In this document: piece after piece, positions 1 to 11,035 of the stretch
Layout: each line of letters begins with the position of its first letter
Numbering within the stretch: position 1 is the first letter of the stretch
From: Epiperipatus broadwayi
Taxonomy: Eukaryota > Onychophora > Udeonychophora > Euonychophora > Peripatidae
Assembly (NCBI GenBank): GCA_028023455.1
Contig: JAQFVV010006215.1
Coordinates: 1,124,580-1,188,579, forward strand
DNA: 64,000 nucleotides
Direction: 5' to 3'
The notes under the pieces: generated by a model
Databases searched by the model: none
What the model was told of the DNA's origin: nothing
Seen by the model: only the letters and a program-made list of their open reading frames with translations
Translations under genes and position numbers: made by a program

Positions 1-780
1 CATATTTATACATCTTTCATCAGTTTTATATTTATCAAGTAATTACTTTTGAATATAATTAAATATGTCATAGTGGGAAAGATTGGATATATAAATTTGA
101 TATTTGTAATCTTCAGAGAATTATCCAAACACATATTCTAGAATTGTTGAAGGAGGCTAGGGATGTTTTAAAAATCTATGAATAACATGCAGCCTTTTAT
201 AACAAGCATGTAATACAAAACCTATTTTATCAAAACAAAAAGCAATTTATCAAAGTCATCTGTTTATGAAATACGTATATTTAGGATGGTTATGAAAAAC
301 AAAAAATCTTTATTTTCTATCTAAAACCCTTAAGATAAGCAACTTATTCATAGACCAAATAAATCAAATATGTTATTATAATTCATAAGTTTGATTCTGA
401 AATAATTGTGTTTAATAAATTTGGAAACCGCAAGAGCTTTGTCTTATCAATGCCAATTTATTGAGGAAACAAAAGGTAGCCATTTTTATCTGATTCTCAA
501 CTTATTTAAATTCTCTAACCAATAAAATGCCACTAATAAAATAAAATGAACATTGTTTAGAAGCTTGTTAAAAATAAGTCTTTAGGAATCCGTCTTATAA
601 TTTTTTGGTCTATAAATAAGTTTATATATTCTCAATGTTTCATATTTAATAGCCATGTTTTATTTACAGTCATTATAAAGCACAATAATTGTATTTATTT
701 ATTATATAAATAATATAAAAAAGTTTTCTTGACAAATATTTTATGCCCTTCTCAATATGGTCATAAACTATCTTAAAGCT
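1..780. other. AT-rich intergenic sequence
   Basis: No coding potential, RNA gene or repeat that recurs elsewhere in the window was seen here. It contains only short A/T runs. Confidence 0.6.
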
Positions 781-1020
781 GTAATGCACTGTAATATAGT
801 TTCTTCTTTATCGAAGTCAGGAATCTTTCACCCACTATGCACAGCGAAACCTATTACACACCTCCTCCCTTTACATTTCCCTCCCTAAGTTTTTTCCATA
901 TTCTTCTTTATCCTGCCCATCCCATTTTCATAACATCATCTTCATCCACTCTATGATCTTTATATCTAGTCCCCCTCTAAACTCAGCATAAAAACCAAGA
1001 TCACACTTTCTGTATAATCA
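781..1020. repeat. Copy of a dispersed repeat shared with 18.65-19.15 kb and 19.63-19.83 kb
   Basis: A stretch containing 'cataaaaacca' and 'cactttctgtataatca' aligns collinearly with both units of the poly(A)-tailed retrocopy at 18.1-20.5 kb, in the same orientation, at clearly lower identity. It lies directly next to the minus-strand reverse transcriptase relic at 1020-2060. It could be that element's trailer or an independent insertion. The opposite polarity of the poly(A) tail in the 20.5-kb copy argues against a simple 3' UTR. Confidence 0.55.
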
Positions 1021-2060
1021 TTTTATTTATATTTATTCTACCACAACTTTATTATTTGTGCCTTTTCTTCTTGTAAGCATTTGCATTCAATTAGCTGATG
1101 CCTAATATTTTCCATGCCTTCCTTAGATAACTTGCAGGCTAAATCACTTAAATATCTCCATTTGTGTGTGTATTCTGTTGTTGCCAATGAATCCTGGTCA
1201 AGCCTTAAACAGTAAACTACTTTCATTGCTATTATTGTAAATTAACTCATACGCAATATTATGTTTACTTCTATATATATATAAATTCTTTTTACTCTTT
1301 ATACTAATTCTCAATCTCTCCAACTCCCTATTTTTATTAATGCATTTATTATTCTATCCCATTCTGTGCCACTATAACACTCAGCAATTCTTCTAACACA
1401 ATCATCTCACCTTTTGTACAAGTATACTGACATAAAGTCTTTATTTAAATCTTCTACATACCATACAATCTTTCTCACCCATCTTGTTGCCTGTACTTTA
1501 CTTGCAACCCAATTAAATGCTATTTTGGCTATTCTCTTACTATCCATAAATTGCAATCTACCAAACATTTTCATTTGCATCTCTCATACAAAACTTGATC
1601 ATTCTATTTCTCTTTGAATTGCTTCTTTTGCCATCCACACATCTGCATCTTATGCATATCTTCCTACTTCTTTTGTACTTTTTCTAAGTAATCTAATACC
1701 CTTTACTAACACATAATGCATCATTACCTTAAGTTAACTTTGTTACTACCACTACTTTTCATACAATTCTTGCTACATAATATTTATTATATGAAAACAC
1801 TACTAATTTCTTTATCAGTTCCTTTCTTCTCTTTGCTTCATTTGTCATTTTTTCTCCCATTGATCCAAGTAATTTCTCTTGTTACTTAAGATGATTCCCA
1901 AAATAGTTATACCTATTCACCACATTAAACTTTATATCCCCAATAAAAATTCTTTATCTTCTCTTTCCCAACATTTATCATCATAACTTGTGATTTTTCT
2001 TCACTAAATTTAATCCCCATCTCTTTTTATCCATTTTTGTGCACATCTTTTGCATAACTT
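1020..2060 (-). pseudogene. Non-LTR retrotransposon reverse transcriptase relic (C-terminal half)
   Basis: Reading the minus strand from 2060 downwards and allowing frame changes gives blocks typical of the region after the catalytic motif of LINE reverse transcriptases. There is an 'EKSQVMMI'-like block near 1985-2030, a 'NVVNRYNYFGNHLK' block (the family's usual YLG block) near 1890-1930, then 'KRRKELIKKL' near 1815-1840. The last open piece, 1226-1038, contains 'ENIRHQLIECKCLQEEK', matching the C-terminal C..H....C segment of many LINE ORF2 proteins. The catalytic YADD part and everything upstream are missing: the similarity stops near 2060. Many stops and frameshifts show it is dead. Clade not assigned. 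Confidence 0.6.
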
Positions 2061-2474
2061 CTATATACAAAATTAACAAAGCGTATGACACACTTGAATG
2101 AGAAGCTATAAAGATACACAGAAATTATTACACGCTAAAGCGCTTTCGAGGTCTTTTGCCTCATATTCATAGTGGTATGTGAGCTGTATGTTCCCTACTT
2201 TCTGTGCACAAGAAGATAACCTCGATTTACATTGCATATAATGACATCTATCATTTTTTATATAAAATTGATTAAAACTAATAATAATGAGAGAGGGATC
2301 TAAATACAAAGAAATGCAACATACAAAACTATAAATTATCAATTAAACAATGTATAACAATTATTAATTAAATTAATTGATAACTAATTACGTCATTATC
2401 CCAGATTAGCTTTAGGCACTATTTCGCTTATTATTTCTAAATAATACATGGGCAATTTAAAAGTATTGCATTAA
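2061..2474. other. Short unassigned segment with a hammerhead-like hairpin on the minus strand
   Basis: Around 2101-2175 the minus strand reads TATGAGG, loop CAAAAGA, CCTC, then GAAAGCGC. The hairpin GAGG/CCTC followed by GAAA resembles stem II plus the GAAA box of a hammerhead, but a clean CTGANGA box is not present. Nothing else was recognised. Confidence 0.3.
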
Positions 2475-2765
2475 GTAATGTTTTAGATGACTATTTATTA
2501 GTCTGCATTATAGTGACATGTTTATTTCATGTTTAAAGAGGTTTATTTAAACTTCATTGTAACAATATTTCATACTCTGTAGTCAAGTTGCAATCTTTAA
2601 GTGTCCATATATATTCAAAGGACCATTAGTAAGAATGGATTTCATTCTTGCTATTAAAAGGTGTGAAGGTTGCCTTGACAACAGTGAGAAATATTGGTTG
2701 CTATATTTACTGTGAATGTTTAGGTGGTTACTGGTTGGAAACTAATTATATATATATATACACTG
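2475..2765 (-). repeat. Dispersed repeat family D, single diverged copy
   Basis: It shares phrases such as 'agaggtttatttaaactt', 'gtcaagttgcaatcttta' and 'gttgccttgacaacagt' with the inverted copy at 50.59-50.92 kb. It ends in a (TA)n run near 2746-2760, as do several other repeats in the window. No coding capacity. Confidence 0.7.
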
Positions 2766-3194
2766 TTATTATTATTAGAATTTCATCTGATTTGTTATTT
2801 AAAACATAAAGTTGGCTTCATTAATGATTATAAAAAGCAGTGCAATATAGAAGTTTCATACTAAAGTATTGATGCTAGACTTATTTGACATTTAAGAACC
2901 TGAATAGCATATAAAAGTGAACACCTTCTGTCTGACCAATAAACTGATATTCATAAGAGAAAGTCAGTATTGTTTGCAAATATATCAAAAATGATTTTTT
3001 AAGAATTGGACTTGTAAATTACGTAATGTATTCAGACTTAGTTGATTCATAAATGTATATATCTCAATAATATTTAATTGATAAGCGTGATTTATTTTCA
3101 ATTATTCAAAAAAAAAAATTGGGTCTGTACACTTAAAATTATTTGATAACACAGGAATTCTGAAAATTCTAAAAAACATGATTCATATTTTTAC
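2766..3194. other. AT-rich sequence, nothing recognised
   Basis: No ORF, repeat or hairpin of note was seen between the family D copy and the family C copy. Confidence 0.5.
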
Positions 3195-3530
3195 AGAAAT
3201 AGTAACATGCTAATAATGTATCTGAAAATTCCAGATTTTCCACTCAATAGATAACTTTTAGATAGATGCTGACTTTGGGTTGGTATTTTTAGATCTAGAA
3301 CTGAAGCTACCCCAAGCTACACTAGCACCTCTCTGAGGAGTACCAAATCATGAAACCATGATCAGAGGTTAGGGGATATTTTAAATACTTTCTCTGGCTA
3401 AGCATTTATCACAAAGCCTGTTGAGGAATTGGAAAATGCTCATTGTTTATATCTCACAAGCTTAGGAGAATTGATCATGTGATCTATGACTCTTATTTTG
3501 ACTAATATTAGATAAATCTTATACCCATTG
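3195..3530 (+). repeat. Family C (subtype b) element, solo partial copy
   Basis: It is collinear with 53.30-53.53 kb. Shared blocks include 'cagattttccactcaatag', 'ggttggtatttttagatct', 'ggctaagcatttatca' and the 3' hairpin with 'catgtgatctatgactctt'. It carries a degraded hammerhead at 3328-3368. It lacks the inverted partner found at 52.6-53.5 kb, so it may be a monomeric or truncated insertion. Confidence 0.75.
3328..3368 (+). ncRNA. Degraded type I hammerhead ribozyme (family C-b)
   Basis: Stem I CCTCT (3328-3332) pairs perfectly with AGAGG (3364-3368). The core box CTGAGGA is at 3333-3339 and GAAAC at 3352-3356. The predicted cleavage triplet ATC ends at 3363. Stem II (3340-3351) has lost two pairs and stem III one pair compared with the 53.4-kb copy, so activity is doubtful. 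Stem I here uses A where the 53.4-kb copy has a G.U pair, a compensatory difference. Confidence 0.6.
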
Positions 3531-4650
3531 GTCATAAAATTACAAAAAAATGTATTTCTTTAGCAATTCCATTCAAAATATAATCTTAATGGGTTTTTTT
3601 CATGAACTTAGAAAAATTTACATAAAATGAACATTTCTACATGATCGTATGATTATCTATATTCTTAATAAACATTCATTAAGAAAATTTTTACCAAGCG
3701 CTAAAAATTTTATACATGAGATATACAAATTTAGATTTATGATAATCAGGATATCATATAGAAGAAATACTGTCTTTAATGGTAATGTATGTTGGTCAAT
3801 TTATATAAAAAAGTTATGTTTATAATGAGTGTAAAAAGTTATATTTTTTATTGAGAAACTATTTCACATGATTTATTTTAATGATATGCAAATAAAAATA
3901 AATAATAATTTGATTAATACTTCAAAGGAAACATTGTTATCAAAAGATATCAAAATTTTCTAAACAATTAGCCCCAAGATTACTATTAGTATTTAAAAAA
4001 GCGGTGAGACTCTCGAAAGTTTCTATAAGTAGTTAATTTCTTTTAAATTTTTTTAATATAAAAAGCAAGTACTATTATGATTCTTAAGGAATATAAAATT
4101 TGGGAAGAAAAAACTTGAAGGGTTACTTGGTCAAATGCTTTTTTAAATCTAATGTATCACTATTAGTTCAGTCACATGATCATCTTTAATATACTTTATG
4201 GAAGACAAAAACTGCATACAGCAAATGACTGGAAAAAAACTGGTTTTAATTTCTGTCACAATACAATCTATATTGATCATTCTTTTTATTTACTACAAAA
4301 TACAAAAATGCAATACATGTGGATCTAAAAGAAAATTTTTCGATTTAAATAGCTATGATTTTATCAAAGGCAAGCATATGAAGCAGAATTAAATGTATTA
4401 ATATAGTCCTAAACCTTATAAGCATATTAGTAAGATAACTGAGTAAGAATTTTTATAACCAATGTGAATTTTGTCTTAATGACAAATTAATGGCCTGATG
4501 TACCTCTAAGCTGGTTAGAAATCATATATGCTTTGCTCATATTTTACAATTCATAATTTCATTATTACATATAACATTTATATCTTAGTTCAATAATGAA
4601 TTTATAGAGGGCATTTAAATTGTCTTCCATAATACAATAATATTTGAGTA
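3531..4650. other. AT-rich sequence without a supported gene
   Basis: A 64-codon ORF at 4198-4392 has no recognisable domain and a composition like the surrounding DNA, so I do not call it a gene. No repeats were recognised. Confidence 0.5.
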
Positions 4651-4812
4651 TTTATATATATATTTCAAGCTCCCTACAGCTATCCACTTTATCTTATACT
4701 ACCAATACTCATAACCACATACATGTGAAAAAGATAAATGATTTTCACACATATATGGTCATGTGTATTGATTGTGTAAGGTGGAATGTATCACTGTAGG
4801 GAGCTTGAAAGT
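4651..4812. repeat. Family B fold-back element, short inverted copy
   Basis: Left arm 'tttcaagctccctacagct' (from about 4661) is inverted at 4793-4812. The arms also include 'accacatacatgtgaaaaag' and its counterpart 'cacacatatatggtcatg'. The ends match those of the elements at 15.9, 26.9, 34.1 and 38.1-38.9 kb. The ribozyme part seen in larger family B copies is absent. A (TA)n tract abuts the left end. Confidence 0.75.
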
Positions 4813-5477
4813 CTGAATTCAAATCTCTTCTAATTATATTAAGTTCATTATAGATAACATACTTGTATTGTTCCAGGTTAAGTGCTTTCTAATTAAGTAG
4901 ATTTAAATGAATTATGCCAAACATTCAAGATATTTCCATCTAAGCATTGATTAAAAATATTGTGTGTGTATATATATATATATATGCATTTTAAATATGT
5001 TAAATAATGATTCACAGTATTTATCATTTTAAATTCATTATTATTTGAACAAAAGACGCATTGCTTCCAGTTTCCTCACAATTGTTTTCCATAGAGTAAT
5101 AATTGGTTATAGTTTTTAGAGTAAAATTTATTGGCAAATTATTTAATCCATTAATCTACATTTGCTTGCAAATACTTTGTATTTTTCCTATTTTAATCTT
5201 ACTCAAAGAGTTATATTAGAAATGTTTGAAAAGTATACCATATTATGAACAAAAAAATTGAGTCAGTTTTAAAGTACCAATCGTACATTATCAATAATGA
5301 TAAGTATATAATGCATGTTAATTAAGAAGGCAGTCGTGTCACTAAAAGAAATAAGAGTAAGAATTATTAGATAAAGGCATTGATGCTGATTACAAGTCTT
5401 CATTTATGATATAATTAGAAAAATACAAGAGAAAGTTCTCCATTGATGCATTGTAATCTTTGACATGATATTTTATC
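4813..5477. other. AT-rich sequence with a small (TG)n(TA)n tract
   Basis: A (TG)n(TA)n microsatellite lies near 4961-4985. Nothing else was recognised. Confidence 0.5.
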
Positions 5478-5720
5478 TAAAGTAAATTATCAAACATCAC
5501 ATGATCACCATCTCTATACTAGCACATAATTTGTTGTAAACAAAGGCAAAACTCCCCATACAGTAGTGCCACCATGTGCCAAACAGAGTAATCAATGGAT
5601 GCCAGAAGGCACTAGATAGGGATTTTATGCACAAGCCTTCTGGCATCCATTGATTACTCTGTTTGGCACATGGTGGCACTACTGTATGGGGAGTTTTGCC
5701 TTTGTTTAAAGTAAATTATC
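5478..5720 (+). mobile_element. Family A fold-back element, copy 1, with 14-bp target-site duplication
   Basis: The element occupies 5492-5706 between two copies of taaagtaaattatc (5478-5491 and 5707-5720). Its two 73-bp arms, 5538-5610 and 5635-5707, are essentially perfect inverted repeats around a 24-base loop. A 46-bp single tail (5492-5537) carries 'catcacatgatcaccatctc'. Compared with copies at 13.3 and 18.8 kb the ribozyme-containing centre is deleted, so the arms almost touch. The duplication length fits target-primed reverse transcription rather than a cut-and-paste transposon. No protein is encoded; the 60-codon minus ORF here is a by-product of the palindrome. Confidence 0.85.
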
Positions 5721-5890
5721 TTAGTAAATTTTGAGATAGTTTATAACAAAGCAGTATGCTTGTTCTTTTGGAAAATAAATAATGTAAAAATAATCTTTTA
5801 TACCTTAAAAAACCAAAAGAAATTAATTATAAATTTATTTAAATGCACATTGATTAAGTAAGTAATATTTACTAAGGCTGTAATCTCAAA

Positions 5891-6021
5891 AATGTGTGTG
5901 TAAAAATGCGATAGTAGGGACCTCTACAGGTCTTAACCACAAGCTTACGTTTTGGAAGAAAAGAGGGGAAATATAAGCTTGTGATTAAGACATCTGGAGG
6001 TCCCTACTATCGCATTTTTTT
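5891..6021. repeat. Inverted repeat, orphan family
   Basis: Arm 5902-5947 ('aaaaatgcgatagtagggac' start) is matched by an inverted arm ending about 6017, with a spacer of roughly 25 bases. The arms include 'tcttaaccacaagctta' and 'taagcttgtgattaaga'. No second copy was found in the window and no hammerhead box is present. It could be a small MITE-like or fold-back element. Confidence 0.75.
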
Positions 6022-6985
6022 GCACATTCTTGAAGAAGAAATTAAATAAATCTATTGTGAGAAATGCAATTCAGTAATAAAAATAATTATGACAAACATG
6101 TTTATTGATTTGGTACTTTAGGATTATTCAACCGATGACGTATTTCACTTACCAATTTTCCTTCCGGTAGACATTGTCAATTTTTACATGACAACATTGT
6201 CATGGCAACCAAGTCACTGGCGTGATTAATTCATGAGAGAGTCAATTTTTGGATTTTTTTGACCCATGAGATTTAAAAATTGGAGAGAGCTTTGGGAAAT
6301 TTTTTGACCCGTGAGATTTAAAAATTGGAGAGAGCTTTGGAAAATTTTTTGATTTGTCTGTTTATTGTGATTTTGCTTTCCACGGTGTCACAGTGATTTT
6401 TTTAGTGACCATTTTTTGCAATATTTCCGTTCATTTTTTACAGTGATTTTTAACATTTTTTGCAATATTTCAATATTTCCATTCATTTTTATAATATTTC
6501 ATCTATAATATTTTAGAAGCATATGAACCTACAAACTTGTTCTACTTGATCTTAAGAATACTTCTATCTTGCCAATTCTGGATGTAGAAAGATTGTATTA
6601 TATATTGTGTAATATCATTTTATTTATCAGTATCAAAGTATTTTCATGAATTTTGTTGAATATAATGATTCCAATGAAGGTGAATGATTTCCAGAAAGTT
6701 AATGTGGTAATATAAAAAACACTATATTCATGATTTTTGTTGCCAGATAATTTTATACAGTTTTTACTTATTTAGTTAAATCATTTGGCTGGTTAATTGA
6801 AAAGCTTTGTGGCAATTCTTAAAATTTCTGGATTACCCACATGCTAACTTAATTAAGAAGGTATGTAGTAATGTTTAAAATGACTTGGTTTCCCACCTAA
6901 GTTTATTCATTTATAAAATATCGGATGATGAAATGTGTAGAAATGTTATTACTGGTCATTTTTATTTCCAATTTTGTCTATCAAA
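6022..6985. other. AT-rich segment with a 46-bp tandem duplication
   Basis: The unit containing 'tgagatttaaaaattggaga' occurs twice in tandem (about 6255-6300 and 6301-6347). Poly-T-rich short repeats with 'tttttgcaatattt' follow at 6410-6475. No ORF. It could be leader sequence of the LINE relic that starts near 6986, but that is unproven. Confidence 0.55.
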
Positions 6986-8330
6986 GACCGTGCTGATAAA
7001 CTTGTAAAATTATTGTATGATGCCAGAAAAAAAAGTAAAGATCATAGAGAAGCAAAATTTATGAGATTTAGTCATAAGACTTGATATCTTTTATAAAAGT
7101 GTCTGAATGTAAAAGTACCTCCAAAAATAATATTGTTACTATTAGTGAGATTGCGAATTTATATGTTAACTTCCAAATCAAAAATGAGAAAAAACATTAT
7201 TAGAGCACTTTTATTTCATAATGCTTTTCTAATATTAATCTGATAAAACCTGAACATGTTGAAAAAACTTGTTCTTTGCAAATCAGAAAAGGCCTCAGAG
7301 ATAAATAGCATATTTACAGATTGTCTAAAAACTTTAATAACTAAAGACAAATCATGCTTGACAAATCTACTCAGTAATTATTGATACAGAAACCATAGCA
7401 GTCTTAAAAACCAAATAAATCTAGAAATGATCATAAAATGAATCACTTTATATCATTGTCATGTGTTCCCTATAAGTTTTGTGAAAGAATCATATTAATA
7501 AAAAATTTTCTAACAGTTGAGACCCCATCTACATACAGATCAGCCTAAATTTAGGCCAGAAATAAGCCGCTGTGATCTCATATCAATAAACATTTTCACA
7601 ACCTTTAAATGATCTAACCTTAGCTCATGATTCTGTTTGGAAGAACAGTAAGTCTAGAAATTTATGAAATTATTAAATGCAGAAAAACTATTAATTTATG
7701 CTTGACAAAATGCTCTCCAACAAAAAAATTTAAGAGACAGTAAATGATAGTCATAACAAATTAAAATTTTATATGATGGTCTTCCATAGGATTCAGTTCT
7801 CCCAATTATTTTGTTTCACATGTTCATTATACTGGTGATATTGCTCCACCATCTTGCAAGAATATAGAAAAGACTTTCACTAATGATATAAAAAAATTGA
7901 AAATCTTTTTCAAAAATATATCTTACTTCTAACCCAATGAAGAAAATATGTTCAATTTTTCTTTTAAACAATAGGAAAACATCTTCTAATCTAAATATTA
8001 TCTTTAAAAATTATGGACTAACACAATCCAATCCTATCCTATTTAGGAGTAACATTGGATTGAAGTTTAATATAATTTCTTCATTTAGCTAAGGTTAGAT
8101 CAGAGTATGTAAAAAAATTTGTAAAAAAGTCAAATATATTAATAATTCAAAAACATAGTTTCAGCAATTATAAATGTTCAACAATGCAGCTACAATCAAG
8201 AATTATGGGGTAACAAATGAAATTCTTATCTTCCTAGATGCAATTGGAGTTTAATCAATAGTTTCAAGACAACCCATGATCCCTATGCTTATCTGTTTTA
8301 TAAATAAAATTTATCAGCCAATTATTTAAG
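6986..8330 (+). pseudogene. Highly decayed CR1/Jockey-like LINE ORF2 relic
   Basis: Conceptual translation with frame changes gives a series of blocks in the right order for a Jockey/CR1-type ORF2. Near 6986-7083 'KLLYDARKKSKDHREAKF' then 'MRFSHKT' corresponds to the pre-RT region that usually ends in a conserved FTHSSRKAW-like motif. Near 7129-7200 comes 'NIVTISEIANLYVNFQ'. A damaged PQGSVL-like block 'SVLPIILFHMF' lies near 7790-7835. A trace of the post-catalytic region with 'LNNRKTSSN' and a YLGVTLD-like stretch lies near 7960-8075. Stops and indels occur throughout, so it is old. It ends near 8330, directly before a second, better preserved LINE. Confidence 0.6.
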
Positions 8331-8384
8331 GTAAATAATGGCAAATATAAACCATGAACACACAGTTAATGACTGACAAATCTA

Positions 8385-10197
8385 TGACTATACTATGGTG
8401 CCTTTGCTTAAAAAACCAGAGGGGTCTAGTGACTTTGAAAATCTCAGGCCAATCTCAATGAGCCCTCTTCTCATAAAGACCATTGAGGGTCTGATAAAAG
8501 ATGACATCCAGGAGAACATCATCAGTCAACTGTCTGACTACCAGTTTGCAAAAAAGGGTAGCTCTTCAGCAGATGCCATCAGTTGATTTTGCTTCATTGT
8601 CGATCATGTTCACAGGGAAAAAATGTCCTGGCCAGTTGCAGTTCAACTAGACTTTGCCGGTGCCTTTGACTGCCTCAGGATCGATGTGCTCCTTAGTGTA
8701 CTGGAAGAGCTCCAAGTGCCCAAGGCATATCTCCAAATGATTGAGAACCTTCTACAAAATAGGGAAGTGTTTCTCTCATTGGATGGTCGAGTTGCTCCAG
8801 GATTTCAGCCAAGTGTTTCCATCCCACACGGCTTGCCACTAAGTGCACTTCTTTTTGCAGCCTATATAAACCCATTGCTGTTGCGCATCGAGGCAACACT
8901 CTTGGATGTTGCAATACCTTTGCTGAGAGAGAGCATTCATCAAGTTTCCTACATGGATGATGTGGTGGTGTTTCTCTCATCTCAGGATGAGTTTTCTGGG
9001 CTAGAGGATATCTTGAATCACTTTGCTAGTGAATTTGGTCAGAGTCAATGAGGCCAAGTCAGCTATGTGGTCAATCAAATCAAGAAAGCAAATAGTGAGG
9101 AGATTCAGAGCAATTCCACAAAAGTTTTTAGGATTCATGTTGCCCCCCCCCCTTACATCACGAGGAAGGAGCTTGAAGAGTCCCTGTTAAAGAAAGTTGT
9201 AAACACAGTTACCTCACTATTAAAGGTCTGGTTGTCATTGTTGGGAAAGGTCGCCCTTCTCAATGCCATAGTATTGCCAAAAATAACATATTTCCTGGCT
9301 GGGTTTTCCCCTACAAAGGCATTCATTCGCAAGGTGGAAACTCAATGCATAAGACTATGTTAGGGTGGAAAAGCCCCAGTCATAAGTCTCAGCCTTCTCC
9401 AGAAACCGAAGGCTCATAATGGGCTTGGACTACATTCAATCTCCACATTTCTATTTCAAAGGACATATAATATACTAGTAAAATTATTTAGCCAAAACCC
9501 GTGTATGGAAAGCCCCTTGCCATTGATGAAGGTAGAACCAATGGATCACCCTCCACCCAAACAAACAAGCATTTGATTGCAACAACAAGTGTCAATGATT
9601 GTAGGGAAAACTAAGACATCAGCAACTATGTTTGGCTTCAAGCTTAACTATTGGGAAGCATTTAGTATGACACAAAACAATAAGTCCACAGTGGAAAGTC
9701 TTCTCTCAATCAGCATTCCCAAGTTTTCTAGGTTGGCAAAAAGAATAAAACTCGAACCTAAACTGATGGATTTCCTGATAAAAGTCAACCTCGGAGCCCT
9801 CCCAACAAGCACCTTTCTGTGTTACAGGCAGAGATTTAGAATAGATCCAATTTGCCTGATGTGTAATAAAAATGAAGAGACAATGAGCCATATCCTACAT
9901 CAATGTGAAACATGGAATAATCTACGTCATTGTGCCCTTAAAAGATTCAGGGAAGCAGACATTACAGGTACAAATATTGCAAAGGTGGTAAAAGGTGGCC
10001 TTTATGGTAAAATTAGACTGGCCACCTTTATAAATTTTGCTATATAGATAGTGCGAAAGAAGAGAGTCTTTGACAATGGATTAAATAATAGTCCAGAAGA
10101 GCTTTTCCTCAGGTTACTTGGTGAGGCCAAAGAATACGATTGGAAAGTATGTCAGCACTGGTTAGCCAGTCAGACATGGGACCAACTGGAGATCTGA
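8385..10197 (+). pseudogene. Non-LTR retrotransposon ORF2 (reverse transcriptase to C-terminus), 5'-truncated
   Basis: Largely readable in one frame with a few stops (near 8584, 9050, 9363 and 10047). Order of blocks: 'VPLLKKPEGSSDFENLRPIS' (8398-8457), 'YQFAKKGSSSADAIS', 'AVQLDFAGAFD' (RT motif with the first catalytic Asp, about 8639-8671), 'SIPHGLPLSALLFAAYINP' (8818-8874), catalytic 'SYMDDVVVFL' (8945-8975), 'LLGKVALLNAIVLPKITYFL' (9238-9297), 'GLGLHSISTFLFQ', then a C-terminal zinc-knuckle-like segment 'CLMCNKNEETMSHILHQC' (9852-9905). It ends at a TGA at 10195-10197. The AP endonuclease and ORF1 are missing, so it is a 5'-truncated insertion. The catalytic residues are intact. The block after the catalytic core is reminiscent of L1/Tx1 elements, but clade is uncertain. 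Confidence 0.85.
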
Positions 10198-10714
10198 AGA
10201 TCAAAACACTTAGGTACTTATAGTACTGTCATGGCAAAATTAAAAAACTGGACATAATGACTCCTATGGTGAGTCTAATAGTTGTCACATTAATATAATC
10301 CAGCCCTTTCCATTTAATTGTTATTTATTGTTAAAACTCTGAATTTGGTGGTCAACTAATTGACCCAAATAATTCCTAAGTAGCTTATTTTTATGTAATT
10401 TTTTTTTATTACCATTAGTTTTTTTATTTATTGTTTTTTATTGTAGAGCCACTGCACATTGTAAGCATATAACACATAAAAAGAAAGATATTAAATGATA
10501 TCCATATGTATCTTCTTAAGGTGTGAATAAAGTTGTTATTTGAAACTATAATAGGAAAATTGAAGGACATATTTATTGTTTTCATTGTAGAGCCACTGCA
10601 CATTGTAAGCATATAACATATAATAAAGACGTTAAATGATATCCATATGTATCTTCTTAAGGTGTGAATAAAGTTGTTATTTGAAACTATAATAGGAAAA
10701 TTGAAGGACATATT
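10198..10714 (+). repeat. LINE 3' trailer with a 144-bp tandem duplication
   Basis: Between the LINE stop codon and 10426 is ordinary AT-rich sequence. Then a unit of about 144 bp containing 'gagccactgcacattgtaag' and 'ggaaaattgaaggacatat' occurs twice head to tail (about 10427-10570 and 10571-10713). A 95-codon minus-strand ORF merely reads through both units. Position and polarity suggest the repeats belong to the 3' UTR of the LINE upstream. Confidence 0.7.
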
Positions 10715-11035
10715 GTAAAATTGCAGATGATTTTCTCTACTGGTTGGAATCTCTATAGGTTACTTTGTGATTTGTTATTAATAATTAAACTGGCAAAAGT
10801 GCATATGCTAAATGAATAATAAATATTTATCAATAAATTCTACTTAAAGAAAAGCAAAAGTGGTTTAACCTAAGATACAAAATGTAACTATGTGACTAGT
10901 ATAGAATGATTATCTTTTACTATATGCTGCATTTTATAAACTATTTGTCGACCAAATTGTTTGCATTCAATTTTTGAAGGTGTGTTATGCAGTTATTTGT
11001 CATTTAACTTTTTGAATACTTTGTACTTCCTATTA
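10715..11035. other. AT-rich sequence, nothing recognised
   Basis: No repeat or coding signal seen. Confidence 0.5.

Noticed and set aside
4198-4392. Small membrane protein of 64 codons
   Set aside because: Composition as expected from AT-rich noncoding DNA; no conserved motif.
5492-5706. Classical cut-and-paste MITE
   Set aside because: The 14-bp duplication and variable duplication length among copies do not fit a fixed-stagger transposase.
8693-8980. 95-codon minus-strand ORF
   Set aside because: Shadow of the LINE reverse transcriptase on the plus strand.
10424-10711. 95-codon ORF with an internal repeat
   Set aside because: Created by the 144-bp tandem duplication in the LINE trailer.
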